From CAYZPB01 sp964551195 (GTDB lineage Bacteria; Bacillota; Bacilli; Tepidibacillales; Tepidibacillaceae), in assembly GCA_964551195.1 (NCBI GenBank), contig CAZKBI010000020.1, positions 1 to 19,566 on the forward strand: DNA of 19,566 nt. The letters run 5' to 3'. Below, piece after piece: positions 1 through 7,063 of the stretch. The notes beneath the pieces were generated by a model that searched no databases, was not told where the DNA came from, and saw only the letters and a program-made list of their open reading frames with translations. The position numbers and the translations under genes are program-made. Numbering within the stretch: the stretch's first letter is position 1; the number at the start of each line of letters is the position of its first letter.

Positions 1-52
1 CGCCGACCCCCTGCTTGTAAGGCAGGTGCTCTCCCAGCTGAGCTAATCGTCC
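1..52 (-). tRNA. tRNA-Val (anticodon TAC), 3' part cut by window edge
   Basis: Read on the minus strand, the sequence starts GGACGATTAGCTCAGC (acceptor 5' strand and D arm). An anticodon arm CCTGC-CTTACAA-GCAGG follows, with TAC at positions 34-36. The T arm and acceptor 3' strand lie beyond the window. It is the last visible member of the Asn-Ser-Glu-Val cluster. Confidence 0.9.
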
Positions 53-114
53 ACAATTGTGTACAGATTATAGATTAATACAATTCCCACTTAAAATCAA
101 CTACCAAAAAATAA

Positions 115-189
115 TGGTGACCCGTAGGGGATTCGAACCCCTGTTACCGCCGTGAAAGGGCGGTGTCTTAACCACTTGACCAACGGGCC
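115..189 (-). tRNA. tRNA-Glu (anticodon TTC), copy 1
   Basis: The minus strand gives a full cloverleaf starting GGCCCGTTGGTC. The anticodon arm is CCGCC-CTTTCAC-GGCGG and a genomic CCA closes the gene. It differs by one base, in the T loop, from the second tRNA-Glu at 16759-16833. Confidence 0.95.
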
Positions 190-195
190 GCACAC

Positions 196-286
196 TGGCG
201 GAGAGAGAGGGATTCGAACCCTCGCTGGGCTTACACCCACTAATGGTTTAGCAAACCATCCTCTTCGGCCTCTTGAGTACCTCTCC
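196..286 (-). tRNA. tRNA-Ser (anticodon GCT)
   Basis: The 91-base minus-strand cloverleaf starts GGAGAGGTACTC and has the long variable arm of a class II tRNA. The anticodon arm is ATGGT-TTGCTAA-ACCAT. CCA is encoded. GCT reads AGC and AGT serine codons. Confidence 0.95.
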
Positions 287-289
287 TAC

Positions 290-365
290 TGGCTCCTCGT
301 GCTGGATTCGAACCAGCGACAACTCGGTTAACAGCCGAGTGCTCTACCAGCTGAGCTAACGAGGA
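290..365 (-). tRNA. tRNA-Asn (anticodon GTT)
   Basis: The minus-strand cloverleaf starts TCCTCGTTAGCTCAGC. The anticodon arm is CTCGG-CTGTTAA-CCGAG and CCA is encoded. It is the first tRNA of the cluster, beginning about 17 bases after the predicted transcription start. Confidence 0.95.
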
Positions 366-388
366 ATATAGGTTTTAACAACCATTTT

Positions 389-417
389 ATCTTACAACAT
401 AGCCCTTTGTTTGTCAA
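389..417 (-). promoter_or_regulatory. Promoter of the Asn-Ser-Glu-Val tRNA cluster
   Basis: On the minus strand there is a perfect -35 TTGACA (412-417), a 17-base spacer and a -10 TAAGAT (389-394). It lies between the stop of the sprT-like gene and tRNA-Asn. There is no terminator between the two, so read-through from the upstream unit is also possible. Confidence 0.65.
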
Positions 418-421
418 TCAC

Positions 422-880
422 TTAAGCATTCAAAATAAAGAATTCTAAATTCCCCAAACACTTGCCACATCTATGCTTGTGAACATCTAGCTTTCGTTTG
501 CGATAATAATTTTGCCCGCATTTCCGACAGCGTAGTTTATAGCGATAAACTTCTTCCTCAGCTAATGTTAAGGGTTTCACATAGCGAGCGCCACCAACCT
601 CAGCTAGAAGGAGTTTGAAACTTAGGTCGCGGTGGAGATGCCCCTCACCCACTTGATGCAGATGATAATGACAGAGCTCATGCTTGAGGATGCTAATCAA
701 TTCCTCACGCCCATAGAGCTCTACCACCCTATAATTAATCTCAATATTGCCAGTTCCCAATAAGTAACGACCACCAGTCGTTCGCAGTCGTTGATTAAAT
801 CTCACTTCATGCAGAAATGGTCGCTTAAAATATTCTAACGATATTTCCTCTGTAAGCTGCTTCAACTCTTCATTGCTCAT
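422..880 (-). CDS. SprT-like zinc metalloprotein (YdcK/SprT family)
   Basis: This 152-residue cytoplasmic protein belongs to the SprT-like family, minimal zinc metalloprotease domains related to eukaryotic Spartan. The bacterial substrate is not established. Visible in the sequence are the HExxH zinc motif HELCH (residues 67-71) with further histidines just after it. A C-terminal zinc ribbon is formed by CxxC pairs at residues 118/121 and 138/141. The length matches Bacillus YdcK. It starts with ATG 11 bases after the mazF stop, and its AGGGG ribosome site overlaps that stop (TAGGGG), so it is probably translated from the mazEF transcript. It is the last protein gene before the tRNA cluster. 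Whether it is proteolytically active is inferred only. Confidence 0.85.
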   Translation of the reverse strand: MSNEELKQLTEEISLEYFKRPFLHEVRFNQRLRTTGGRYLLGTGNIEINYRVVELYGREELISILKHELCHYHLHQVGEGHLHRDLSFKLLLAEVGGARYVKPLTLAEEEVYRYKLRCRKCGQNYYRKRKLDVHKHRCGKCLGNLEFFILNA

Positions 881-891
881 TAGCTATACCC

Positions 892-1242
892 CTAAAATTT
901 AACTAGACCTAAGCTAATTTGTAATGCGTCATTTACCTTTGCCATTAGCTCATCATCTAGGTGTGTTATTTTGTCAGTCAATCGCTGTTTATCAATCGTT
1001 CTAACCTGTTCAAGCAGAATAACTGAATCTTTTTCAAAATCATATGTATTCGCCTTAATCTCAATATGCGTTGGTATTTTAGCCTTCTCGATCTGTGCAG
1101 TAATTGCCGCTACAATTACGGTCGGGCTAAAACGATTTCCTACATCGTTCTGGAGGATTAGAACTGGTCTCGTTCCACCTTGCTCTGATCCAACAACCGG
1201 TGAAAGATCGGCCAGAAAAACATCACCACGTGTTACTTCCAT
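892..1242 (-). CDS. mazF: MazF/NdoA-type mRNA endoribonuclease toxin
   Basis: The product is the 116-residue toxin of a type II toxin-antitoxin pair. Homologous Bacillus NdoA (EndoA) cuts single-stranded RNA at UACAU sites. The N-terminal GDVFLADLSPVVGSEQGG, the VIVAAITAQ strand and the TIDKQRLTDKITHLDDE segment match that family almost residue for residue. The residues implicated in catalysis in the Bacillus enzyme, Arg25 and Thr48, are both present here as R25 and T48, so the toxin looks intact. It starts two bases after the mazE stop, which suggests coupled translation. The cleavage specificity is inferred from similarity. The placement downstream of alr is as in Bacillus, suggesting a stable chromosomal locus rather than a mobile one. 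Confidence 0.96.
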   Translation of the reverse strand: MEVTRGDVFLADLSPVVGSEQGGTRPVLILQNDVGNRFSPTVIVAAITAQIEKAKIPTHIEIKANTYDFEKDSVILLEQVRTIDKQRLTDKITHLDDELMAKVNDALQISLGLVKF

Positions 1243-1244
1243 TG

Positions 1245-1523
1245 TTACACCCCTTTCACAATTTTTTCAAGCGCTAGTTCAGCTTCTTCCTCAATTTGAA
1301 AACACAGACATGCCAGATCGAGATTAATTTCTGCCATCTCCTGATAGCCACGTTGCAAGAGTTCACGCAGAACAGTATTCTGTCTTTCCGCGACATAATG
1401 ATATAGCGCTCGTACTACTAGTTGTTCATGGTTTAATTGTTCTAACTCGACAATCAACTCTAGTCTATCTACGAGGTCGTTCGCCAATTTAATTGTGATA
1501 TTAAATTCTCTTTCGACTGACAT
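1245..1523 (-). CDS. mazE: MazE/EndoAI-type antitoxin
   Basis: This is the antitoxin partner of the adjacent mazF, a small ribbon-helix-helix protein expected to bind MazF and repress its own promoter. The N-terminus (EREFNITIKLANDLVDRLE) has the strand-helix pattern of RHH proteins. The conserved RGYQEMAEINLDLA segment matches Bacillus NdoAI. The C-terminus is acidic, as expected for toxin binding. I chose the ATG at 1523 (92 residues) because GGAGG at 1531-1535 is seven bases upstream; the adjacent ATG at 1526 is equally possible and gives the 93 residues of the Bacillus protein. An upstream GTG/ATG-type extension to 1583 is unlikely, because the predicted transcript begins at about 1580. 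Confidence 0.92.
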   Translation of the reverse strand: MSVEREFNITIKLANDLVDRLELIVELEQLNHEQLVVRALYHYVAERQNTVLRELLQRGYQEMAEINLDLACLCFQIEEEAELALEKIVKGV

Positions 1524-1585
1524 CATTACACCTCCAACGAGATTGTTGATACCAAGAATACCATTATTAGCGACTTTTCGCAATA

Positions 1586-1613
1586 ATTATAGCCACTGAC
1601 ACTTATTCGTCAA
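1586..1613 (-). promoter_or_regulatory. mazEF promoter inside the end of alr
   Basis: On the minus strand there is a -35 TTGACG (1608-1613), formed by the last sense codons of alr. A 16-base spacer and a perfect -10 TATAAT (1586-1591) follow. Transcription would begin near 1580, leaving a leader of about 55 bases before mazE. The leader contains a small GCGA-AAAG-TCGC hairpin and a direct repeat GGTAT-N4-GGTAT that could be an operator (inference). Confidence 0.65.
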
Positions 1614-2781
1614 CCAGAATGTTTACCACCTCAACCACTTCTTGATTCTCTGTATAAATACGCGGAATACGCTTGCCGATAATTGTGACTAGCTCGTAGT
1701 TTATTGTGTTTAGAAGTTCTGCATAATAATCTACGGTTAATTTCTCTCCGCACTGCTCGCCAAAAATCACTACCTCATCGCCACGCATTACATTATCTAT
1801 CTCGGTTACATCAACCATCGTTTGGTCCATGCAGACGCGCCCAATAATCGGTGCATGCTGGCCATGAATTAGCACATACCCACGATTAGAAAGATTGCGC
1901 GGAAAGCCATCCGCATAACCGACAGGTAAAGTTGCGACAACCGTTTGACGCTCCGCCGTAAAGGTCGCTCCGTAGCTAACCGACTCCCCCGGCTGAATTG
2001 TTTTAACGTAGATTACTTCAGTTTTTACGCTCATTACTGGTTGCAGCGCATCCTCTTGAACATGCATCTCTGTTGAAGGAGACAAGCCATATAATCCGAT
2101 GCCAATCCGCGCTGCGCTCTGTTTGATCTCCGGAAAATTGATGGCCGCAGCTGTATTAGATAGATGGACTAATGGCACCGTAAACTCCTCACTTAGACGC
2201 GAGACAACTTTCTGGAAAATTTCCTGTTGACTCTTAGTAAAAGTGCTATCAGCAATATCCGCCTTTGCAAAATGTGTATAGACACCCGCAAGCTCGATCC
2301 ATTTTTTGTCGCGTAATGATTCGATGACCTGCTCAACATCTACTGGAGAAAAGCCAATTCGGCTCATCCCAGTATCAATTTTAAGATGGATTTTGACACT
2401 TTGGCCCGCGCGTTCGCCTGCCTTCTCAATTACTCGCAACATCTCTAAATCATAAACAGTAACTGTAATCTGGTACTCAATTGCCAGCTCAATCCCTTTG
2501 GCAGGGGTGTAGCCCAGCACAAGAATTTCCTCCTTGATACCGGCATTGCGCAATTGAATTGCTTCATCCAGAAAGGCTACTGCGAAAAACTTGACGCCAA
2601 TTCTCTGCAGAAATAGTGAGACACAGACTGCTCCATGTCCATAGGCATCAGCCTTAACAACAGCCATAACCTCGGTTGTTGCTGGTAGTATCCTCTGGAA
2701 ATAGTTTAAATTCGCCTCTAAGGCATCAAGATCAATTATCGCAACTGTTGGTCGAAAAAACGATCTATCAATATCTGTCAT
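1603..2781 (-). CDS. alr: Alanine racemase
   Basis: This PLP enzyme interconverts L- and D-alanine and supplies D-Ala for peptidoglycan. The 392 residues are full length. The PLP-binding motif AVVKADAYGHG places the Schiff-base lysine at K43. The second catalytic residue is Y270 in the ESVSYGATF motif. The RIGIGLYG and CMDQTMVDVT signatures are also present. The gene follows the PH-like membrane protein by nine bases and is in the same frame, so only one stop codon and three sense codons separate them. An AAGAGG abuts the ATG directly, which is unusually close for a ribosome site, so coupling to the upstream gene is likely. mazEF follows after about 80 bases and has its own promoter within the alr end. 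Confidence 0.97.
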   Translation of the reverse strand: MTDIDRSFFRPTVAIIDLDALEANLNYFQRILPATTEVMAVVKADAYGHGAVCVSLFLQRIGVKFFAVAFLDEAIQLRNAGIKEEILVLGYTPAKGIELAIEYQITVTVYDLEMLRVIEKAGERAGQSVKIHLKIDTGMSRIGFSPVDVEQVIESLRDKKWIELAGVYTHFAKADIADSTFTKSQQEIFQKVVSRLSEEFTVPLVHLSNTAAAINFPEIKQSAARIGIGLYGLSPSTEMHVQEDALQPVMSVKTEVIYVKTIQPGESVSYGATFTAERQTVVATLPVGYADGFPRNLSNRGYVLIHGQHAPIIGRVCMDQTMVDVTEIDNVMRGDEVVIFGEQCGEKLTVDYYAELLNTINYELVTIIGKRIPRIYTENQEVVEVVNILVDE

Positions 2782-2790
2782 CCTCTTCGC

Positions 2791-3225
2791 CTACTTCGTC
2801 ATTTTTTTCTCTTTAGCCTTTGCAATCTCCTCAATCTTCTCATCAAGGTCTTCGATAAAGGCATCGGATATCATTAAAGGTATTTTCTTTCCCTCTATAC
2901 TATAGAAAAATCGCAGATCATAGGTCTCCTCAACTGCGGTCATCGGAATTACTCGTTGCTTACCGAATTTCTCAATTATCAATTCTCGGTCAGTTAGAAT
3001 ATGCCGCGGCTTAGCAACCCACTTATACAATAGTGGTGATAAGCCAAGTGTTGCTACGCCTAAGCTAAGTGCCCCAACTTTGAATGTAGTAGTGGAGGTA
3101 TCAACTAGTGTAATCAGAATAAATAGAAGTATTATAAATACCAGGGTTTCAATTAACTTGTAACGCATTGACTTGCGGAAAAAAATCGTTTTGTAATCTG
3201 CATATTCATCTCGAATAACCTTCAT
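2791..3225 (-). CDS. Small membrane protein with a bacterial PH-like domain
   Basis: I do not recognise a named gene. The 144-residue protein has two hydrophobic segments near the N-terminus (about 26-42 and 50-67). A soluble part follows, beginning ILTDRELIIEKFGKQRVIPM, and it has the alternating strand pattern of the bacterial PH (DUF304-like) fold. The C-terminus is a charged, probably helical tail (DLDEKIEEIAKAKEKK). It lies between nnr and alr, positions where Bacillus has an unrelated lipoprotein gene. ATG at 3225 is preceded by GGAG seven bases upstream. The domain assignment is an inference from pattern only, and no function can be assigned. Confidence 0.75.
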   Translation of the reverse strand: MKVIRDEYADYKTIFFRKSMRYKLIETLVFIILLFILITLVDTSTTTFKVGALSLGVATLGLSPLLYKWVAKPRHILTDRELIIEKFGKQRVIPMTAVEETYDLRFFYSIEGKKIPLMISDAFIEDLDEKIEEIAKAKEKKMTK

Positions 3226-3289
3226 TGTGTCACTCCATAACTTTATATTTGCTATATTTGATTATAGTCTAAATCGCAAGTAAATTACA

Positions 3290-4846
3290 TCAAATTGTCA
3301 GACTTTTCATAGCTGGCCCAATTTGCTCAATAACATCTGTTGCTAATACACTATGCTCCCCCTCTAGTTCACGTGCCAATTCACCTGCTAATCCGTGCAG
3401 ATAGACAGCGGCACAGCATGCTTCTTTAACTACAATATTCTGAGCCAATAGCCCAGTAAGTAGACCAGCTAGAACATCACCCGTTCCACCCTTTGCCAGC
3501 TCAGGTCCACCCGTTGAATTTATAAATAGCTCACCTGTAGGCGTTGCAATTATCGTACCAGCACCCTTTAGAATTACATACACTTGCCAAGTCTTTGCCA
3601 AGTCACGGGCAAAACTCAGCCGATTTGCATTAACTTCGGCAACATCCCTTCCTAGCAAGTGCGCCATTTCCTTGGGATGTGGTGTCAGAATAATCTCGCC
3701 CACTCGCTCCTTTAGTAACTCTAGATTTTCGCTTAAAGCATTCAAGCCATCAGCATCTATCACTAGCGGGCCCTCTGAAGCGCCAATTATTGTGGAGAGC
3801 GCTGTTTCATCCTCTGCCCAACGCCCTACACCACAGCCATAGCAAGTCGCTGTGTAGACTCGACTCTTTTGTCCATCCTGCCAAATCCGTCCCAACTCAG
3901 CTGCAGCTAAATAACCAGGTTCGCGCTCAGCTAATCCCAGCAGAATCGCCTCCGGTAAGTAGCTGAAGACGAGCTCTCTAATTGATTCCGGTACTACCAA
4001 GCTTGCAAGTCCTGCACCTGCTCGAAGAGCAGATTTAGCGGCTAAGACTGCTGCACCAGGCATATCGCGTGATCCACCAACAATTAGTGCATGTCCATAA
4101 CTACCTTTGTGCGACTGCTTAGCTCTTGTGGGGATAAAAGCTGAAATAAAATCCCGAGTTATTAGCTGAAGGCGAGGTTTCACCGCCTTGATAAACTCGG
4201 CTGGGATGCCAATATCAGCTATGATTAATTTTCCAGTGTGCTCATAGCCGGCACCAAGAAAATGCCCACGTTTGGAAAGAGCAAAGGTGATTGTTAAATC
4301 CGCTGCATAAGCAACTGATTCAACCGCCCCCGTGTCCGTATCAATACCCGTCGCAATATCTAAGGCAACACGCTTAGCAGGACTCTCGTTTAGAGCCCGA
4401 ACCAAAGTGGCAAGTGGTTCACGTAATGGACCTCTTCCGCCGATGCCAATTAAGGCATCAACGATGATGTCGTATTGAGTAAAATTTCTATCTGTAACCA
4501 GAAGCTGACTCGGTTCAATAATTTCTAACTTCTGTCCATTTGCTTGTAGCTCTTCTAATTTGGTAAGGCTAGTTGCTGATAGTTTATCTAAGGACCCAAT
4601 TAGCCATGTCGCTACCTGATAGCCAACATTATGCAGCTCTCTGGCTACCACCAAACCATCGCCACCATTATTACCATGTCCAGAAAGTATCAGCACGCGG
4701 GGAAATTGTTTCAGAGGAAAATGCGCTCTTATCTCTTCGGCAGCAGCTATACCCGCATTCTCCATTAAAGTAGTTGCTGGCACCCTACCCTCTTTGATTG
4801 TCTGTTGATCGAGTTTGCGCATTTCATCAGCCTTTAATATAAGCAT
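3290..4846 (-). CDS. nnr: Bifunctional NAD(P)H-hydrate epimerase / ADP-dependent dehydratase
   Basis: This fused metabolite-repair enzyme converts damaged R- and S-NAD(P)HX back to NAD(P)H. Residues 1 to about 215 form the YjeF_N epimerase domain, with SGHGNNGGDG at 55-64 and the EN-AG motif near residue 30. The dehydratase/kinase-like domain follows, with LIVGGSRDMPGAAVLAA, LTPHPKEMAHLLGRD and the catalytic GGTGDVLAG at about 453-461. At 518 residues it has the usual length for the fused form. ATG at 4846 has GGGAGGTG upstream. It lies 19 bases after acpS, a frequent pairing in Bacillota. Confidence 0.96.
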   Translation of the reverse strand: MLILKADEMRKLDQQTIKEGRVPATTLMENAGIAAAEEIRAHFPLKQFPRVLILSGHGNNGGDGLVVARELHNVGYQVATWLIGSLDKLSATSLTKLEELQANGQKLEIIEPSQLLVTDRNFTQYDIIVDALIGIGGRGPLREPLATLVRALNESPAKRVALDIATGIDTDTGAVESVAYAADLTITFALSKRGHFLGAGYEHTGKLIIADIGIPAEFIKAVKPRLQLITRDFISAFIPTRAKQSHKGSYGHALIVGGSRDMPGAAVLAAKSALRAGAGLASLVVPESIRELVFSYLPEAILLGLAEREPGYLAAAELGRIWQDGQKSRVYTATCYGCGVGRWAEDETALSTIIGASEGPLVIDADGLNALSENLELLKERVGEIILTPHPKEMAHLLGRDVAEVNANRLSFARDLAKTWQVYVILKGAGTIIATPTGELFINSTGGPELAKGGTGDVLAGLLTGLLAQNIVVKEACCAAVYLHGLAGELARELEGEHSVLATDVIEQIGPAMKSLTI

Positions 4847-4865
4847 GCGCCCACCTCCCTAATTG

Positions 4866-5234
4866 TTATAAGTCTTCAATTATAACCTGGGCTACTGCAT
4901 ATCCGTTACTGTGCGAAATACTTAAATGATAACGCAGATCACTTTCACAAATTTGGTTAGAATAATTTATATAGGGCTTTCCGCAAGTGAGCGCCAACAC
5001 CTCTATCTCGTGCCACCGCAGACTTGCACCGATGCCTGTTCCTAAAGCTTTGGAGAAAGCTTCTTTTGCTGCAAAACGACCAGCAATATACTCAACTCTT
5101 CTTCTGCCATTTGGAGGGATCTGCAACCGTTCTTGCTCAGTGAAAATACGTTCAATAAAACTGCCCTCATTTCGTTCCAGCAGCTGATCTATTCTCTCTA
5201 TTTCAATTATGTCTAAACCTATTCCATAAATCAT
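4866..5234 (-). CDS. acpS: Holo-[acyl-carrier-protein] synthase
   Basis: The enzyme transfers 4'-phosphopantetheine from CoA to the serine of acyl carrier protein, activating fatty acid synthesis. The 122-residue length is typical. The N-terminal IYGIGLDIIEIERI places the Mg2+-binding aspartate at D8. RFAAKEAFSKALGTGIG gives E58 and the catalytic lysine K62. The C-terminal LSISHSNGYAVAQVI is also a family signature. The ATG is preceded by AGAGG with an eight-base gap. It is the first gene of the acpS-nnr-PH-alr-mazEF-sprT series and has an extended -10 promoter just upstream. Confidence 0.97.
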   Translation of the reverse strand: MIYGIGLDIIEIERIDQLLERNEGSFIERIFTEQERLQIPPNGRRRVEYIAGRFAAKEAFSKALGTGIGASLRWHEIEVLALTCGKPYINYSNQICESDLRYHLSISHSNGYAVAQVIIEDL

Positions 5235-5254
5235 ATCGCTAACCTCTTTAATTT

Positions 5255-5290
5255 ATTATAACATAGAAAAAAGATAGACAGCTAGACACT
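5255..5290 (-). promoter_or_regulatory. Candidate promoter of the acpS operon
   Basis: The minus strand carries an extended -10, TGTTATAAT (5255-5263), 20 bases upstream of the acpS start. No good -35 hexamer is seen 16-18 bases further up, so recognition would depend on the extended -10. No clear terminator lies between terC and acpS, so terC transcripts may also enter this operon. Confidence 0.5.
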
Positions 5291-5342
5291 TTAGCGAGTT
5301 CCTAACCATCCATCTATTATTTAATTTATGCTAGATATCTCT

Positions 5343-6020
5343 TTATTTTAGTCCCAATTTTCTACGAGCAAGAAAACCAGCTCCTAGAACACCAATCATC
5401 GTTGTTATAGCTACTACCCAATCGTAGTCGCCTAATAAATGAAATACTTTTTCATGCATAAAGACGTCGGAAACAATCATGTCACCGGCAACATAAGCAA
5501 TTACTGCAGCTCCGATATAGATAATTATTGGGAAGCGATCAATGAACTTAAGAATAATTGTGCTACCAAACACAATTATCGGTATGCTGATTATTAAGCC
5601 GATAACCACAAGTAAAATGTTACCGTTAGCCGCGCCAGCGATAGCAAGGACATTGTCAATTCCCATAATCACGTCTGCTACAATGATTGTTTGGACGGCT
5701 GCCATAAGTCCCTCCTTCGCCTCAACTTCCCCATTTTTATCACCCTTATCGTAAAGCAGATTAAAGGCAATCCAGAGTAATAATAAGCCACCGAAGAATT
5801 TAAGTAGCGGAATCTGCAGTAGGTATACGGCAAAAATCGTCATTAAGATACGAATTACGATTGCACCAAGAACACCCCAGAAGATCGCTTTTTTCCTGAT
5901 TGATTTGCCTAATTTACGCGTAGCCATTGCAATAACAATCGCATTGTCTCCCCCAAGCACGAGGTCGATAATTATAATACTGACTAAAGCGCTCAAAAAT
6001 TCTGGCGAAAATATTTCCAT
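5343..6020 (-). CDS. TerC/YjbE-family integral membrane protein, probable manganese exporter
   Basis: This 225-residue polytopic membrane protein belongs to the TerC family, YjbE branch. Family members have been linked to Mn2+ efflux or to metalation of secreted proteins. The family's two acidic membrane motifs are present: LVLGGDNAIVIA (GGDN at 23-26) and VADVIMGIDNVLAIAG (GIDN at 120-123). About seven hydrophobic segments are separated by a charged loop near residues 91-103. The ATG at 6020 has GGAGG with a seven-base gap. Expression is controlled by the yybP-ykoY riboswitch directly upstream, which is the main evidence for a manganese role. Which metal this protein moves is inferred from the riboswitch class and the family. 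Confidence 0.92.
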   Translation of the reverse strand: MEIFSPEFLSALVSIIIIDLVLGGDNAIVIAMATRKLGKSIRKKAIFWGVLGAIVIRILMTIFAVYLLQIPLLKFFGGLLLLWIAFNLLYDKGDKNGEVEAKEGLMAAVQTIIVADVIMGIDNVLAIAGAANGNILLVVIGLIISIPIIVFGSTIILKFIDRFPIIIYIGAAVIAYVAGDMIVSDVFMHEKVFHLLGDYDWVVAITTMIGVLGAGFLARRKLGLK

Positions 6021-6062
6021 ATCACAGCCTCCACTATCTTATATTTTGTATAAAATATAAAA

Positions 6063-6102
6063 AAGACCTTTATCTAATATAGTTATATTAGATAAAGGTC
6101 TT
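6063..6102 (-). terminator. Riboswitch expression-platform terminator of terC
   Basis: This is a near-perfect inverted repeat. The arms AAGACCTTTATCTAATAT and its complement leave only a few loop bases, and the minus-strand transcript then runs into a T-rich stretch. The 5' arm contains CCTTTA, which is also the 3' strand of riboswitch helix P1, so terminator and closed aptamer cannot form together. Confidence 0.9.
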
Positions 6103-6187
6103 GCTAACAACTCCAAATAGGTTGCCTGTAAAGCCGGGGACTAATCCCGTACTGACGACTTTACCGCTTAATAGCTACTCCCCTTTA
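6093..6187 (-). promoter_or_regulatory. yybP-ykoY manganese riboswitch aptamer
   Basis: Read on the minus strand, the aptamer begins TAAAGGGGAGTAGCT. It continues with the conserved loop CGTCAGTACG, a stem GGGATTAGTCCC, GGCTTTAC and GGCAACC, and closes with CCTTTA. This is the family consensus order. P1 pairs TAAAGG (6182-6187) with CCTTTA (6093-6098). In characterised members, Mn2+ docks the two loop regions, stabilises the closed form and allows downstream expression. Here that would prevent the 6063-6102 terminator and switch terC on. Confidence 0.93.
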
Positions 6188-6197
6188 ACAACTAAAA

Positions 6198-6224
6198 GTT
6201 ATCACTTTTTGTAGAATTAGTCAA
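6198..6224 (-). promoter_or_regulatory. Promoter of the riboswitch-terC transcript
   Basis: The minus strand has -35 TTGACT (6219-6224) and a -10-like GATAAC (6198-6203). The spacing is 15-16 bases depending on the register chosen. Transcription would start near 6191, just before helix P1 of the aptamer, which supports the placement. Confidence 0.5.
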
Positions 6225-6297
6225 TGTTGGTTTTCAGGGATAACTTTGTTCTGCTTTTTACCAATAGTTAAAACTTTATAGATTTTATGGATTTTAA

Positions 6298-6327
6298 TTG
6301 TTTATAGTCGAAAATAACTGCTATAAT
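6298..6327 (+). promoter_or_regulatory. Promoter of the unknown membrane protein gene
   Basis: The plus strand has -35 TTGTTT (6298-6303), an 18-base spacer and an extended -10 TGCTATAAT (6319-6327). It diverges from the riboswitch promoter, and about 70 bases separate the two -35 elements. I see no other structure in the interval 6225-6297. Confidence 0.65.
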
Positions 6328-6377
6328 TGGAAGCATAATCGAAAGAACAAACGTTTTACATGGAAGGGGTTGTAATA

Positions 6378-7037
6378 ATGGAAGATATGAAAATTTCTTC
6401 TGTCGGCCGTCGCTTATTCTATAGCCTTGGCTCAATGTTACTTACAATTATATTGTTAGTTATGGGAATTATTACTTTTGTCTCTTATGGACCAGGTCCA
6501 TCTTTAGGAAGAGGACTTACCGGCATCGCGCTCTTAGTTATTTCTTTTATACTAATTTGGTATACGCTTGTTGGTCATCGGAGTGCTGCAACAACCTTAG
6601 CCGGCATTGCTGCAGGTATGTTTAGCTGGATGGCTATTGGTGAAGCGGCTCCGCATTTCGGCTTCCCAGAACTTGAAGCTGAAAGAGGATTCATTATCTT
6701 AGTTTTCTTATCGGTAATTGCCTTGTTTCTTGCTCTAAAGGGTAATTTGCCCTTCGCTTTTATGGTTTTTGTCTCAGCTTTTCTTTTTAATTGGTCGGGC
6801 CATTCCGTCTTATTAATTCAAGACTTTGTCGGACAAACAATCAACATGGTAGCGGCATTCGAACTTTCTTATCTGATTACCGGCATCGCCTTTCTGGTAG
6901 CTGCTGCCTGGTTGTTAATAGTAATTATCCGTAAACCTGCATCGAAAACACGTTTAATCTATTATGGATTCCTGCTCTATTTCTTCTTAGTAACAGGGAT
7001 TGAGGGTGTCACACGAATCTCCAGCACCTTTGTCTAA
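6378..7037 (+). CDS. Unrecognised seven-helix membrane protein
   Basis: I do not recognise the family. The 219-residue product is almost entirely hydrophobic. About seven segments are visible: roughly 15-35, 45-62, 68-88, 101-119, 125-145, 160-183 and 190-212. The second loop carries a GHRSAATT stretch, and an EAAPHFGF motif with acidic and histidine residues lies after helix 3. No signal-peptidase or enzyme motif is seen. I chose the ATG at 6378 because AAGGGG lies eight bases upstream; an in-frame start at 6360 has no ribosome site. It is a single-gene unit with its own promoter and a shared convergent terminator. It is divergent from the Mn riboswitch unit, but a metal role would be speculation. 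Confidence 0.8.
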   Translation: MEDMKISSVGRRLFYSLGSMLLTIILLVMGIITFVSYGPGPSLGRGLTGIALLVISFILIWYTLVGHRSAATTLAGIAAGMFSWMAIGEAAPHFGFPELEAERGFIILVFLSVIALFLALKGNLPFAFMVFVSAFLFNWSGHSVLLIQDFVGQTINMVAAFELSYLITGIAFLVAAAWLLIVIIRKPASKTRLIYYGFLLYFFLVTGIEGVTRISSTFV

Positions 7038-7063
7038 AATTTAATCTAATCTAATTCAAAATA

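Noticed and set aside
1524..1583. Longer mazE with 20 extra N-terminal residues
   Set aside because: The ribosome site GGAGG directly serves the ATG at 1523/1526, the predicted transcript starts near 1580, and the extension has no counterpart in the Bacillus protein.
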